Origin: Deinococcus roseus
GTDB taxonomy: Bacteria; Deinococcota; Deinococci; Deinococcales; Deinococcaceae
Length of the DNA: 64,000 bases
Assembly (NCBI RefSeq): GCF_014646895.1
Contig: NZ_BMOD01000001.1
Coordinates: 305,172 to 369,171 of the forward strand
Direction of reading: 5' to 3'
The translations under genes were made by a program, and so were the position numbers. The notes beneath the pieces were generated by a model that worked only from the letters and a program-made list of their open reading frames with translations, did no database searches and was not told the origin of the DNA. This document shows positions 1 through 8,021 of this stretch, piece after piece (positions within the stretch are counted from its first letter, which is position 1; each line of letters begins with the position of its first letter).

Positions 1-69
1 ATTCACTCTGCCCTGCGTGAAGTGCGCCTGGCCGAGGGCAGCAATCCCGAGCACGCTGCAGCCCTGTAA
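1..69 (+). CDS. 3' end of an unidentified protein (partial)
   Basis: An open frame enters from the left edge and ends with TAA at 67-69. It encodes the last 22 residues, ending in ..NPEHAAAL. A clean intrinsic terminator follows within 20 bases, which supports this as the true 3' end of a gene on this strand. The tail is too short and featureless to assign a family. From its place directly before murG it may be a cell-envelope gene, but that is only a guess from context. Confidence 0.6.
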   Translation: MHSALREVRLAEGSNPEHAAAL

Positions 70-85
70 ATTCAAGACCTTCAGA

Positions 86-112
86 GACCAGGGTTTGGCC
101 CTGGTCTTTTTT
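86..112 (+). terminator. Intrinsic terminator of the upstream gene
   Basis: GACCAGGG (86-93) pairs with CCCTGGTC (99-106) over a 5-base loop and is followed directly by TTTTTT. It separates the gene entering from the left from the murG cluster. The following 220 bases (113-332) hold no gene that I can support. Confidence 0.85.
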
Positions 113-332
113 GTGGTCTTTTTGCCCCAAGTGCTTCAGTTGATCTTCAGGCAGTGGTCTGTGCAAGCAGGGTTTCAAGAGCAGGCACATGATCCAGCTT
201 CATGATCCAGTCTGCCCAAAAAGCCTGTCTTGCGCTGGTTTGCAGCAGGCATGTCACGGTCTGGCTGACAGCTCCAGATGTGAAAAACCCTCTCTAGCAT
301 TTGGGCCTGCAAAACATATAAGGTATAGGGCG

Positions 333-1418
333 ATGAGTCAGCCCACGATCGTACTCGCCACTGGAGGAACCGGAGGACACATTTATCCTGCGGTTGCCCT
401 CGCTCAGGAACTCGCAAAAAGGGGGCATGCCTCGGCCATTCTGGGAATGGAGGGGGGCATGGAAGAGCGGATTGCCCGACAGGAAAACCTGCCTTTTTAC
501 GGGGTCAGTGCTGGAAAGATAGACCGCAGTAGACCCAACCCCATGGAAGTCCTCAAGGCAGCCAAAGGCTTCACCGAGGCCCGCAATGCCCTGATTCGAA
601 TCAAACCAAAAGTTGTTGTTGGTTTCGGAGGTTATGCCTCCCTGCCTGGTGTGCTGTCTGCCCAGTCTCTGGGCATTCCCACCGTGCTGCACGAACAGAA
701 TGCCAAGCTGGGTCTCACCCAGAAACTGGCGCTGGGCCGTGCCAAAAGTGTCACCACCGCCTACCCGAAAGTGCAGGGCCTCCCGGAAGGCAAATCCAAA
801 TGGGTGGGCATGCCGGTGCGGGAAAGGCGTCTGGACCGCAAGGAAGCCCTCAGCCGCCTGAACCTGCAGGAAGGGCCGCTCACCGTGCTGGTGATGGGAG
901 GATCTCAGGGCAGTCTGTTCCTGAACCAGTCTGTGCCCGGAGCCCTGGAAGGGGCCTGCGGCATTGAAGGGTTGTGTGGAGAACACGGCATTCAGGTGAT
1001 TCACTCCACAGGTCCCAGATGGCTCACCGAAATGGTGCCCAAAGTGCAACACCTGAGCTGGTACAAAGTTTCAGGTTATGTGGACAGCACCGCTGCCTGG
1101 TCCTGCGCAGACCTCGCCATCACCCGTGCGGGCAGTGGAACGCTGGCAGAAGCGGCCTTTTATGGCGTACCCCTGATTGCTGTTCCGCTGTCCAGCTCTG
1201 CAGACAACCACCAGTTGTTCAATGCAAAAGCCGTGGAAACTGCAGGAGCAGGCCGGGTGGTGGAAGAATCCCAGATTTCTAAACTGGGAGAGGTCTTCAA
1301 GGAACTGGTTCCTCTTGAGAAACGCAAGAAGATGCGGGAAGCCGCTGCCACCCTCACCCCCGCAGGTGCGGTGTCCCGTCTGGCAGATGAAGTGCTGCGC
1401 ATCAAAGGAGGCCTGTGA
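333..1418 (+). CDS. murG: UDP-N-acetylglucosamine--lipid I GlcNAc transferase MurG
   Basis: MurG adds GlcNAc from UDP-GlcNAc to lipid I, making lipid II at the inner face of the membrane, the last intracellular step of peptidoglycan synthesis. The N-terminal glycine loop GGTGGH (about residues 11-16), HEQNA (about 119) and the donor-site GGSQGS (about 188) are typical GT28 features. The length of 361 residues is normal. An in-frame start further upstream (189) would add 48 residues unlike any MurG, so I use the ATG at 333, directly before the family's normal first residues. A TATAAG hexamer at 317-322 may be its -10 element. It is first in a run of six division and wall genes and its stop overlaps the murC start. 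Confidence 0.97.
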   Translation: MSQPTIVLATGGTGGHIYPAVALAQELAKRGHASAILGMEGGMEERIARQENLPFYGVSAGKIDRSRPNPMEVLKAAKGFTEARNALIRIKPKVVVGFGGYASLPGVLSAQSLGIPTVLHEQNAKLGLTQKLALGRAKSVTTAYPKVQGLPEGKSKWVGMPVRERRLDRKEALSRLNLQEGPLTVLVMGGSQGSLFLNQSVPGALEGACGIEGLCGEHGIQVIHSTGPRWLTEMVPKVQHLSWYKVSGYVDSTAAWSCADLAITRAGSGTLAEAAFYGVPLIAVPLSSSADNHQLFNAKAVETAGAGRVVEESQISKLGEVFKELVPLEKRKKMREAAATLTPAGAVSRLADEVLRIKGGL

Positions 1419-2773
1419 TGAACTACCACCTGATGGCCGTGTGCGGCATCGGGGTCAGCGGTCTGGCCCGCCTGCTGAAAGCCCAGGGACACCAGGTCTC
1501 CGGGTGTGACGCCAGAATCAACGAGATGGGTCAACAGCTCATCGCAGAAGGTATTGAAGTCTTCGAGAAGCACAGCCCGGACCACATCTCTCCTGACCTT
1601 TCGGCTTTGATTCTGAGCACCGCCATTCGGGAGACTGAACCTGAGGTGCTGAAGGCCAGAGAACTGGGCATCCCTGTGTTAAAGCGCATCCAGGTGCTTG
1701 ATGAGGTGATGCAGGGAGCGCCTGCCAGTGTGGGCATTGCTGGAACGCACGGCAAAACCACCACCACCAGCCTGACCGCTGTGGCCCTGATTGGGGCAGG
1801 CCTCGACCCCAGTGCTTTTGTGGGAAGTGTGCTTCCTGACTTTGAGGGCAGCAATGTGCGTCTGGGTGCAGGTCCTTTCGTTGCTGAAATTGATGAATCT
1901 GATCCGCAGTTCCAGCATCTGAAGGTTTCTATGGCCGTGATGACCAATCTGGAAGACGACCATGTTTCTCCAGACGGTCAGGCCAGCGAAAATTATTACC
2001 CCTCTGTGGAAGCCTTGCATGCCGCTTTCAGGCAGTATGTGGACAATGCACAGCAACTGATTTACTGCGCAGACTGGGAAGGCCTGGATGCCTTTACGGC
2101 CCATCACCCGAACCGGGTGTCTTACGGGATTGGCCACGGGGATTATCAGGCCTTCAACATCGAATCCACAGACCAGAGCCAGGGTTACGACCTGCTGGTG
2201 CGCGGGGTTCTGGTGGGAAGGGTGCACCTGACCCTGCTGGGCAACCACAACGTGCTGAACAGTCTTGCAGCCCTCAGTGTGGTGGGAGAACTGGGAGGCG
2301 ACCTTCAGGGAGCCATCCTGGCCCTTTCGCAGTTCAGGGGAGCAGGCAGACGCTGGCAGGAGATCGGCAGACGCGGAGGTGCCCTGATTGTGGACGACTA
2401 CGCCCACAACCCCACCAAAGTGCAGGCCGCCTTGCAAGCTGCCAGACAGACCGGAAGGCGTGTGAGGGTGATTTTCCAGCCCCACCGTTACAAGCGCACC
2501 CAGCTCTCCTGGGAACGCTACGCCACCATCCTCACCGCTGCAGACGAGGTGATCCTGCTGGACATCTACGGGGCCAGCGAAACCCCCATTGAGGGCATCC
2601 ACTCGGGTTTGATCCTGGCCCGCATGCAGGAACTGGGTTTCTTGCAGGTGGTGTACACCCCCACTTTTGAAGAGGCCATCGAAAAAGCCCTGTCTTCTTT
2701 GCAGGACAACGACCTGCTGCTGACCCTGGGTGCCGGAGATGTCACCCGCATTGCTGTGAGGTTGCTCGAATGA
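1418..2773 (+). CDS. murC: UDP-N-acetylmuramate--L-alanine ligase MurC
   Basis: MurC is the ATP-dependent ligase that adds L-Ala to UDP-MurNAc, the first amino acid of the stem peptide. The Mur ligase ATP loop GTHGKTTTT (about residues 110-118), the central DDYAHNP (about 328) and the C-terminal ligase domain are present in the usual order over 451 residues. The ATG at 1418 overlaps the murG TGA (ATGA). It lies 5 bases after a strong AAAGGAGG, so it is preferred over the GTG one codon earlier. The overlaps on both sides imply translational coupling within murG-murC-murB. Confidence 0.97.
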   Translation: MNYHLMAVCGIGVSGLARLLKAQGHQVSGCDARINEMGQQLIAEGIEVFEKHSPDHISPDLSALILSTAIRETEPEVLKARELGIPVLKRIQVLDEVMQGAPASVGIAGTHGKTTTTSLTAVALIGAGLDPSAFVGSVLPDFEGSNVRLGAGPFVAEIDESDPQFQHLKVSMAVMTNLEDDHVSPDGQASENYYPSVEALHAAFRQYVDNAQQLIYCADWEGLDAFTAHHPNRVSYGIGHGDYQAFNIESTDQSQGYDLLVRGVLVGRVHLTLLGNHNVLNSLAALSVVGELGGDLQGAILALSQFRGAGRRWQEIGRRGGALIVDDYAHNPTKVQAALQAARQTGRRVRVIFQPHRYKRTQLSWERYATILTAADEVILLDIYGASETPIEGIHSGLILARMQELGFLQVVYTPTFEEAIEKALSSLQDNDLLLTLGAGDVTRIAVRLLE

Positions 2774-3615
2774 TCAAGGTGTCCCATCTGCCGCTGGCCA
2801 AGCTCACCACTCTGGGGGTTGGAGGAGAATCCGAAGTCTGGACCGTGCACGACCAGACCGAGCTTCTGGAAGCCATGCAATCCCCTTACCGCCCTCTGGG
2901 GGGAGGATCCAATCTGGTGGTCAGCGATGCTGGCGTGAAAGAACGGGTCCTGCTGCTGAAAGGCACCCTCGCAGAGGTGAATCTGGAGAGCGATCCTGAA
3001 CTGTCCCATGAAAAACTGCATGTGACCGGCTGGATTGGTGCAGGAAAAGCCCTGCCTGCCCTGGTCCGTCAGGTGCAGAAACTGGGTTTAAGCGGTCTGG
3101 AAGGTCTGGTCGGCATTCCTGCCACTGTTGGCGGAGCGGTCTGGATGAACGCAGGCACCCGCTACGGTGAGATGTGGGACGCCCTGTACTGCCTGGAAAT
3201 TGCTTACCAGGGCAAAATCTCCGTGCACCATCCCAGCGATTTTCCTTACCAGTACCGTTCCAGCGGTCTGCCTGAAGGGGCAGTGGTCTCGCGGGTGCGC
3301 CTGAAGCTCACCCCATCCAATCCCGAAGATGTGCAGGCCAGAATGGATTTTGCAGACAATGCCCGCAAAGGCCAGCCCAAAGCCAGAACCGCAGGATGTG
3401 CCTTCAAAAACCCCAACGGGGTCAGTGCAGGCAAGCTGATCGACGAGGCCGGGCTCAAAGGCTTAAGGGTCGGCAATGCCATGGTCTCACACGAGCACGG
3501 TAACTTTGTGATCAACCTGGGTGGGGCCACCGCTGCAGATGTGCTGGAACTTTTACGCATCGTGCGCGAAAAAATTGGCATCCCGCTGGAAATGGAGTAC
3601 GAAGTGTGGGAATAA
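2770..3615 (+). CDS. murB: UDP-N-acetylenolpyruvoylglucosamine reductase MurB
   Basis: MurB is the FAD- and NADPH-dependent reductase that makes UDP-MurNAc from UDP-GlcNAc-enolpyruvate. The N-terminal FAD-binding region includes LGGGSNL and LVGIPATVGG. The C-terminal domain carries GCAFKNP (about residue 212), where the E. coli enzyme has GSFFKNP, so the proton-donor serine appears to be a cysteine, as I read the alignment. Length is 281 residues, a compact MurB. Its ATG overlaps the murC stop (ATGA), and its own end overlaps the start of ftsQ. Confidence 0.95.
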   Translation: MIKVSHLPLAKLTTLGVGGESEVWTVHDQTELLEAMQSPYRPLGGGSNLVVSDAGVKERVLLLKGTLAEVNLESDPELSHEKLHVTGWIGAGKALPALVRQVQKLGLSGLEGLVGIPATVGGAVWMNAGTRYGEMWDALYCLEIAYQGKISVHHPSDFPYQYRSSGLPEGAVVSRVRLKLTPSNPEDVQARMDFADNARKGQPKARTAGCAFKNPNGVSAGKLIDEAGLKGLRVGNAMVSHEHGNFVINLGGATAADVLELLRIVREKIGIPLEMEYEVWE

Positions 3616-4202
3616 TTCGCTTTCTGGTGTTCATGCTCATCACCGTGACTTTGCTGGTGGCGTCCTGGTTCATTCTGCCGGTGCGGCAAACCCAGATCAC
3701 GGGCCTGAGTCACCTCAAAGAAAGCGAAGTGCTGAACCTTGTGCAGGGCCATCCCGGAGATCCCTGGCTGTGGATTGCAAAGTACCGCCTGAAAGCCCTT
3801 GAGAAAGAGCCCTGGGTGCTCAGCGCAAAAGTCACCAAGATCTTCCCCAGCGATGTGAAAGTCAGCATCGTGGAGCGCGTCCCAGTCGCCAGACTCCTCA
3901 AAGACAGCCACGAAGTGGTGCTGTCTGTGGATGGTGTGGAACTGCCTGGAGCCCCCCGTGTGGGACCCCTGATCAAGGCAGAAGGCAAATTGAATATTCA
4001 ACAGGCCTTAGAAGTTGCCTTCCTGTTGCGTCGAGAAGGCGTTCAGGTTGTAGAATTGACTCCAGCAGGCATTCGCATGAAAATCAAAGACTCCACCGTC
4101 TGGGCGGATTCTGTCGATTCCTTGCGCAAATACATGAGCAGTGTCAAAATGAAGCGTGGTAAAAACATCCACATTTACCCTTGGGGGGTGAGCGTCCAGT
4201 AA
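3606..4202 (+). CDS. ftsQ: FtsQ/DivIB-type cell division protein
   Basis: This is a bitopic membrane protein of 198 residues: a short N-terminal cytoplasmic tip, one membrane span (about residues 5-23, IRFLVFMLITVTLLVASWF), then a periplasmic POTRA-like domain starting QTQITGLSHLKESEVLNL. FtsQ links early and late divisome proteins at the septum. Sequence conservation in this family is low, so the call rests on topology, the POTRA pattern and its place between murB and ftsA. The GTG start at 3606 overlaps the last codons of murB, and its stop abuts ftsA. Confidence 0.85.
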   Translation: MGIIRFLVFMLITVTLLVASWFILPVRQTQITGLSHLKESEVLNLVQGHPGDPWLWIAKYRLKALEKEPWVLSAKVTKIFPSDVKVSIVERVPVARLLKDSHEVVLSVDGVELPGAPRVGPLIKAEGKLNIQQALEVAFLLRREGVQVVELTPAGIRMKIKDSTVWADSVDSLRKYMSSVKMKRGKNIHIYPWGVSVQ

Positions 4203-5593
4203 TGAGTGTTAACCAAATCATTGTAGGTCTCGACATCGGTACGACGAAAGTCACAACGGTGATCGGCGAGGTCGGACCCGATGGTGTTCTGGACGTTATT
4301 GGTGAAGCCACCGTTCCCAGCGACGGGATCAAGAAGGGGGTGGTCGTCAACCTTGACAAGACCACTCAGGCCATCCGGCAGAGCATTGCGGCTGCCGAGC
4401 GCGTTGCAGGAGTGAAAGTACACGAAGCATTCGTCAGCGCCAACGGCTCCCACATCAAAGCGCTCACCAGTCACGGACTAGCAGCCATTCGCAGAAACCA
4501 GGAAATCTCCCGCGCAGACGTAGAACGCGCGATTGAAAATGCACAGGCAGTGCCACTTGATCCCACCGTGGAAATCCTGCACATTTTGCCGCAGGAATAC
4601 ACCGTGGATGGTCAGGAGGAGATCAAAAACCCGATTGGCATGCAGGGCGTCCGTCTGGAAGTGGACGTTCACATGGTCACGGGTTCGGTGGGACCCCTTG
4701 CCAACCTGCGCCGCTGTGTGCAGGAAAGCGGGCTCACACCCAACCAGCTGGTTTTGCAAGCGTACAGCGCTGGCCTTGCCGTGCTGGAACAGCAGGACTA
4801 CGACCACACCGTGCTGGTGATCGACATTGGCGGCGGAACCACCGACATTGGGGTGTTTCGCCGGGGCAACCTCTGCCACAGCGCAGTGATCCCCATCGGT
4901 GGCGACCACATCACCGGAGACATTGCACAGATCCTCAAGATTCCCTTTGAGGAAGCCGAGCGCATCAAAAAACGCTATGGCAGCGCCATCCCCGAACTCG
5001 CAGACCCGGACGCCATGCTGGAAATCACCCAGGCTGGCGTGCAAACCAGCATCTCTCCTTTTGAACTCTCCCGCATCATCAAACCCCGTGTGGCTGAAAT
5101 TTTCGCGCTGGTGCGCGGCGAAATCGACCATGCGCTGGGCCCCATCGAGATCATCACCTCCAGTGTGATCCTGACAGGCGGCACCAACATGATGAAGGGC
5201 ATGAGCGAACTGGCCAGAGACCGCTTCAGATTGCCTGTAAGGCAGGGCTCTCCTGCCAAACTGGGCGGACTGAAAGACCTGGTGGCCAAGCCCAGCTATG
5301 CCACTGCCATTGGACTTCTGCGTTTTGCCCACCTGCAGGACGAACACCTCGCTTCCGGGGCCACCCGCACCAAAGCCACGGTCCCCGCCACTCCAATCCC
5401 CACGCCTACACCAACATCTCAGGAAGTGCACAACCACATCCCCACTCCCACAGCCAACAGCACCCAGGTGCCTCAACCCACCACCGTGCTGGATGACCCG
5501 GTGCCCCAGCCCAGACCTCAACCCCAGAAAAATCCCGATGGTGGCAAAAGTTTTCTGGACCGTTTGAAGGACATTTTCAAAGATTTCTTCTGA
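4202..5593 (+). CDS. ftsA: Cell division protein FtsA
   Basis: FtsA is the actin-like ATPase that tethers FtsZ to the membrane. The phosphate-1 motif GLDIGTTKV lies near the N-terminus, phosphate-2 DIGGGTTDIG at about residue 206 and the adenosine motif LTGGTN near 325. After about residue 385 comes a linker rich in Pro, Thr and Gln, and the protein ends in SFLDRLKDIFKDFF, a good amphipathic membrane-targeting helix. Of 463 residues the linker makes up about 70. The ATG at 4202 overlaps the ftsQ stop codon (TAATG). An upstream TTG would add seven residues without family support. Confidence 0.96.
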   Translation: MSVNQIIVGLDIGTTKVTTVIGEVGPDGVLDVIGEATVPSDGIKKGVVVNLDKTTQAIRQSIAAAERVAGVKVHEAFVSANGSHIKALTSHGLAAIRRNQEISRADVERAIENAQAVPLDPTVEILHILPQEYTVDGQEEIKNPIGMQGVRLEVDVHMVTGSVGPLANLRRCVQESGLTPNQLVLQAYSAGLAVLEQQDYDHTVLVIDIGGGTTDIGVFRRGNLCHSAVIPIGGDHITGDIAQILKIPFEEAERIKKRYGSAIPELADPDAMLEITQAGVQTSISPFELSRIIKPRVAEIFALVRGEIDHALGPIEIITSSVILTGGTNMMKGMSELARDRFRLPVRQGSPAKLGGLKDLVAKPSYATAIGLLRFAHLQDEHLASGATRTKATVPATPIPTPTPTSQEVHNHIPTPTANSTQVPQPTTVLDDPVPQPRPQPQKNPDGGKSFLDRLKDIFKDFF

Positions 5594-5634
5594 ATTGCGA
5601 AAGGATTTCAGAGGAATTTCAAGAAATACAGGGC

Positions 5635-5676
5635 TTGGCACACAAAAAAAATAGAGTAGGATGTGTTGATAAGGAG
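5635..5676 (+). promoter_or_regulatory. Likely ftsZ promoter and ribosome binding site
   Basis: TTGGCA (5635-5640) and TAGGAT (5657-5662) are spaced by 16 bases in the 88-base gap between ftsA and ftsZ. AAGGAG (5671-5676) then precedes the ftsZ ATG by 5 bases. ftsZ may therefore be transcribed on its own as well as from the upstream cluster. This is inferred from consensus matches only. Confidence 0.5.
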
Positions 5677-5681
5677 AAGCA

Positions 5682-6731
5682 ATGCAAGCAGCAAAGATAC
5701 GCGTGATTGGATTGGGCGGAGCTGGGAACAACGCCGTGAATCGCATGATCGAATCTGGACTTGAAGGCGTGGAGTTCGTTGCAGGGAACACCGACGCACA
5801 GGTTCTGGCCAAGAGCCATGCCGAGGTGCGGATCCAGCTGGGAGACCGGCTGACCCGAGGCCTTGGTGCAGGAGCAGACCCAGAAGTTGGAGAAAAAGCC
5901 GCCCTGGAAGACCGGGAACGCATCCGTGAATACCTGGACGGCACCGACATGCTGTTCATCACCGCAGGCATGGGGGGCGGCACCGGCACCGGAAGCGCCC
6001 CGGTGGTCGCAGAGATTGCCCGCGAAATGGGCATCCTCACCGTGGCCATCGTGACCCGCCCTTTCCGCTTTGAAGGCCCCAAACGGGGTCGGGTTGCAGA
6101 AGAGGGCATCGCCAAACTCGCTGAACGCGTGGACGGCATGATCGTGGTCAACAACGAGCGCCTGCTCACCACCGTGGGGCCCAAAGTCAGCGTCAGGGAT
6201 GCTTTCCTGATTGCAGACCGCGTGCTTTACTACGGCGTGAAGGGCATCAGCGACGTGATCAACGTGGACGGCATGATCAACGTGGACTTCGCAGACGTGC
6301 GCAACCTGCTGGTCAGCGCTGGAACCGTGCTGATGGGCATTGGCTCCGGTCGCGGCGACAACCTCGCTGAGGAAGCCGCTGCCAGCGCAGTGCACTCTCC
6401 CCTGCTGGAACGCGGCATCGAAGGTGCAAAACGCATCCTGGTGAACGTGACCGGCGGTTATGACCTGTCCCTCGACGATGCCAACGCCATTGTGGAAAAA
6501 ATCCGCGAGGCTTCCGGCTTCGACGATCCAGACATGCTCTTCGGGGTGTCCTTCGACGAAAACGCCGGAGACGAAGTGCGCGTGACCGTGATTGCCACGG
6601 GATTCAACGAATCTCCAGTGCAAAACCAGCGCCGCAGCGCCATCGAAAGCATGGCCCGCCAGACCCGTGGCAAAGTGGACCAGCTGGATTTCGACATCCC
6701 AGCGTTCCTGCGGTACGGGGACCGGGACTGA
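5682..6731 (+). CDS. ftsZ: Cell division protein FtsZ
   Basis: FtsZ is the tubulin-like GTPase that forms the cytokinetic ring. NTDAQ (36-40), the signature GGGTGTG (98-104) and the T7-loop region NVDFAD (about 202-207) are intact. Unlike many FtsZ proteins, the disordered linker is almost absent: the globular domain runs nearly straight into the conserved C-terminal peptide (DFDIPAFLR) that binds FtsA, for a total of 349 residues. A strong AAGGAG precedes the ATG and an intrinsic terminator follows. Confidence 0.98.
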   Translation: MQAAKIRVIGLGGAGNNAVNRMIESGLEGVEFVAGNTDAQVLAKSHAEVRIQLGDRLTRGLGAGADPEVGEKAALEDRERIREYLDGTDMLFITAGMGGGTGTGSAPVVAEIAREMGILTVAIVTRPFRFEGPKRGRVAEEGIAKLAERVDGMIVVNNERLLTTVGPKVSVRDAFLIADRVLYYGVKGISDVINVDGMINVDFADVRNLLVSAGTVLMGIGSGRGDNLAEEAAASAVHSPLLERGIEGAKRILVNVTGGYDLSLDDANAIVEKIREASGFDDPDMLFGVSFDENAGDEVRVTVIATGFNESPVQNQRRSAIESMARQTRGKVDQLDFDIPAFLRYGDRD

Positions 6732-6751
6732 GGTTTCACAAAACGAGTGCA

Positions 6752-6779
6752 GGGGCGCAGCGTGCTGCGCCCTTTTTTT
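6752..6779 (+). terminator. ftsZ terminator built on a GGGCGCAGC palindrome
   Basis: GGGCGCAGC (6753-6761) and GCTGCGCCC (6764-6772) form a stem, followed by seven Ts. The same palindrome recurs without the T-run at 6906-6925, so the terminator looks like one copy of a repeat family. Confidence 0.85.
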
Positions 6780-6811
6780 GGCTCTGGTTCCCATTGAACA
6801 TTTCTGCCATT

Positions 6812-6875
6812 GGGCGAGGCATGCGTCTTGGGCATAACAAGAGATCGCGTGTTGATCCCTCTGCCCGCCTCGCCC
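6812..6875. repeat. Interrupted palindromic repeat element
   Basis: The arms GGGCGAGGC (6812-6820) and GCCTCGCCC (6867-6875) are perfect inverted copies, separated by 46 bases. The flanks CATT before and CTAC after match those of the element at 6906-6925, so this looks like a copy whose centre has been expanded or interrupted. Confidence 0.55.
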
Positions 6876-6905
6876 CTACAGGTTTTGCCTGAGATCCCAG
6901 CCATT

Positions 6906-6925
6906 GGGCGCAGCACGCTGCGCCC
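6906..6925. repeat. Compact palindromic repeat element
   Basis: This is a perfect palindrome with 9-bp arms (GGGCGCAGC / GCTGCGCCC) and a 2-base centre, flanked by CATT and CTAC. It has no T-run, so it is unlikely to be a terminator. It resembles REP-type interspersed units and matches the stem of the ftsZ terminator. Confidence 0.6.
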
Positions 6926-6930
6926 CTACT

Positions 6931-6972
6931 GCCTACTGCCTTCTGCCTACTGCCTTCTGCCTACTGCCTTCT
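6931..6972. repeat. 14-bp tandem repeat, three exact copies
   Basis: GCCTACTGCCTTCT is repeated three times without a mismatch (6931-6944, 6945-6958, 6959-6972), and a half copy precedes it. Each unit is itself two similar 7-mers. The stretch between ftsZ and ribF (6732-7094) holds this, the two palindromes and the terminator, but no gene that I can support. Confidence 0.9.
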
Positions 6973-7094
6973 GCCCCTCTGCACAGCCCTGCCCTTTTTC
7001 CCCATTTCCCTGTACACTGAGTTGCTGATTGCAGACCTTGCACTGACAATCCCAGATTCCACCCCAAATCACACCCAAGGTGAGTCCACCTGAA

Positions 7095-7982
7095 ATGAAC
7101 ACCTACCAGCATCCCTCCCAGCGACCCGACACGGACACCGTGATTGCAATTGGCTCTTTTGATGGCGTTCACCTTGGGCACCAGAGCCTGCTGAACACCC
7201 TGATTGCCCAGGCCAAAATGCACCATGTTCCCAGTGTGGTGTTCACTTTTGACCCTCCCACCCGTGTGCTGATTCAGGGCGTGGATTTCCTCTCCACCCT
7301 GCCTGAAAAACTGAAACTGCTGAAGCAACTGGGCATCGATGAGGTGATTGCGCTGCCCTTCACCCGGGAGTTCGCTGGTCGTCCCAAGGAGGAATTCCTC
7401 AAGGACCTGTCCATTCTGCGGCCCAAAACCATTGTGGTGGGCCAGGACTTTGGATTTGGCAAGGGGCGCAGTGGGGGTCTGCCCGATCTGGAGACCATCA
7501 CTCCAGAACTGATTGCCCTGCCCATGCTGAGCCTCGATGGGGAGCCCGTCAAGAGCACCCGCATCCGGGGCTTTCTGGGGAGTGGTCAGGTGGAGGAAGC
7601 CCACCAGCTTCTTGGTCGTGAATACGAAGCCATCGGTGTGGTGGTGCACGGAGACAAACGGGGCCGTCACATCGGTTTCCCCACCGCCAATGTCGCCGTC
7701 CCTGAGGGCAAACTGCTGCCCAGAGGGGTTTACTTTGTGGAGTTTGTGGCAGCAGAGCAGAGCCATTACGGCATTGCCAATGTGGGCAAAAGACCCACTG
7801 TGGAAGGCGAAGATGTGCGTCTGGAAGTGCACCTGCTGGATTACCAGGGCGACCTGTATGGTCAGGAGGCCCTGGTGAAATTCAAGCGTTTCATCCGGCA
7901 CGAACAAAAATTTGCCGGTCTGGATGCCCTCAAAGAGCAACTCGAAAAAGACCGGCAACTGGCACGTTCCTGGATCCGCTGA
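7095..7982 (+). CDS. ribF: Bifunctional riboflavin kinase / FAD synthetase
   Basis: RibF phosphorylates riboflavin to FMN and adenylates FMN to FAD in the cytoplasm. The N-terminal nucleotidyltransferase domain has GSFDGVHLGH (about residues 20-29), VVGQDFGFGKGR and STRIRGFL. The C-terminal kinase domain has GRHIGFPTANV (about 190-200) and GVYFV. Length is 295 residues, slightly short. The ATG at 7095 is chosen. A GTG at 7080 would add five residues and lies inside the likely AAGGTGAG binding site. A long hairpin closes the gene together with the convergent neighbour. Confidence 0.95.
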   Translation: MNTYQHPSQRPDTDTVIAIGSFDGVHLGHQSLLNTLIAQAKMHHVPSVVFTFDPPTRVLIQGVDFLSTLPEKLKLLKQLGIDEVIALPFTREFAGRPKEEFLKDLSILRPKTIVVGQDFGFGKGRSGGLPDLETITPELIALPMLSLDGEPVKSTRIRGFLGSGQVEEAHQLLGREYEAIGVVVHGDKRGRHIGFPTANVAVPEGKLLPRGVYFVEFVAAEQSHYGIANVGKRPTVEGEDVRLEVHLLDYQGDLYGQEALVKFKRFIRHEQKFAGLDALKEQLEKDRQLARSWIR

Positions 7983-7986
7983 AAGG

Positions 7987-8021
7987 CTGGACGAGAACCT
8001 CTACTTGAGGTTCTCGTCCAG
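7987..8021. repeat. Perfect 15-bp hairpin shared by two convergent gene ends
   Basis: CTGGACGAGAACCTC (7987-8001) is exactly inverted at 8007-8021 around a 5-base loop. The right arm encodes the last residues of the minus-strand protein. It lies 5 bases past the ribF stop and probably acts as a bidirectional stem-loop, but neither side has a good T-run. Confidence 0.75.

Noticed and set aside
48..332. Upstream extension of murG to an ATG at 189
   Set aside because: It would add 48 residues not found in MurG, while the ATG at 333 gives the normal N-terminus.
4478..6184. A 568-residue open frame antisense to ftsA-ftsZ
   Set aside because: It spans two conserved genes on the other strand, has no domain, and its composition is that of a reverse reading of codon-biased genes.
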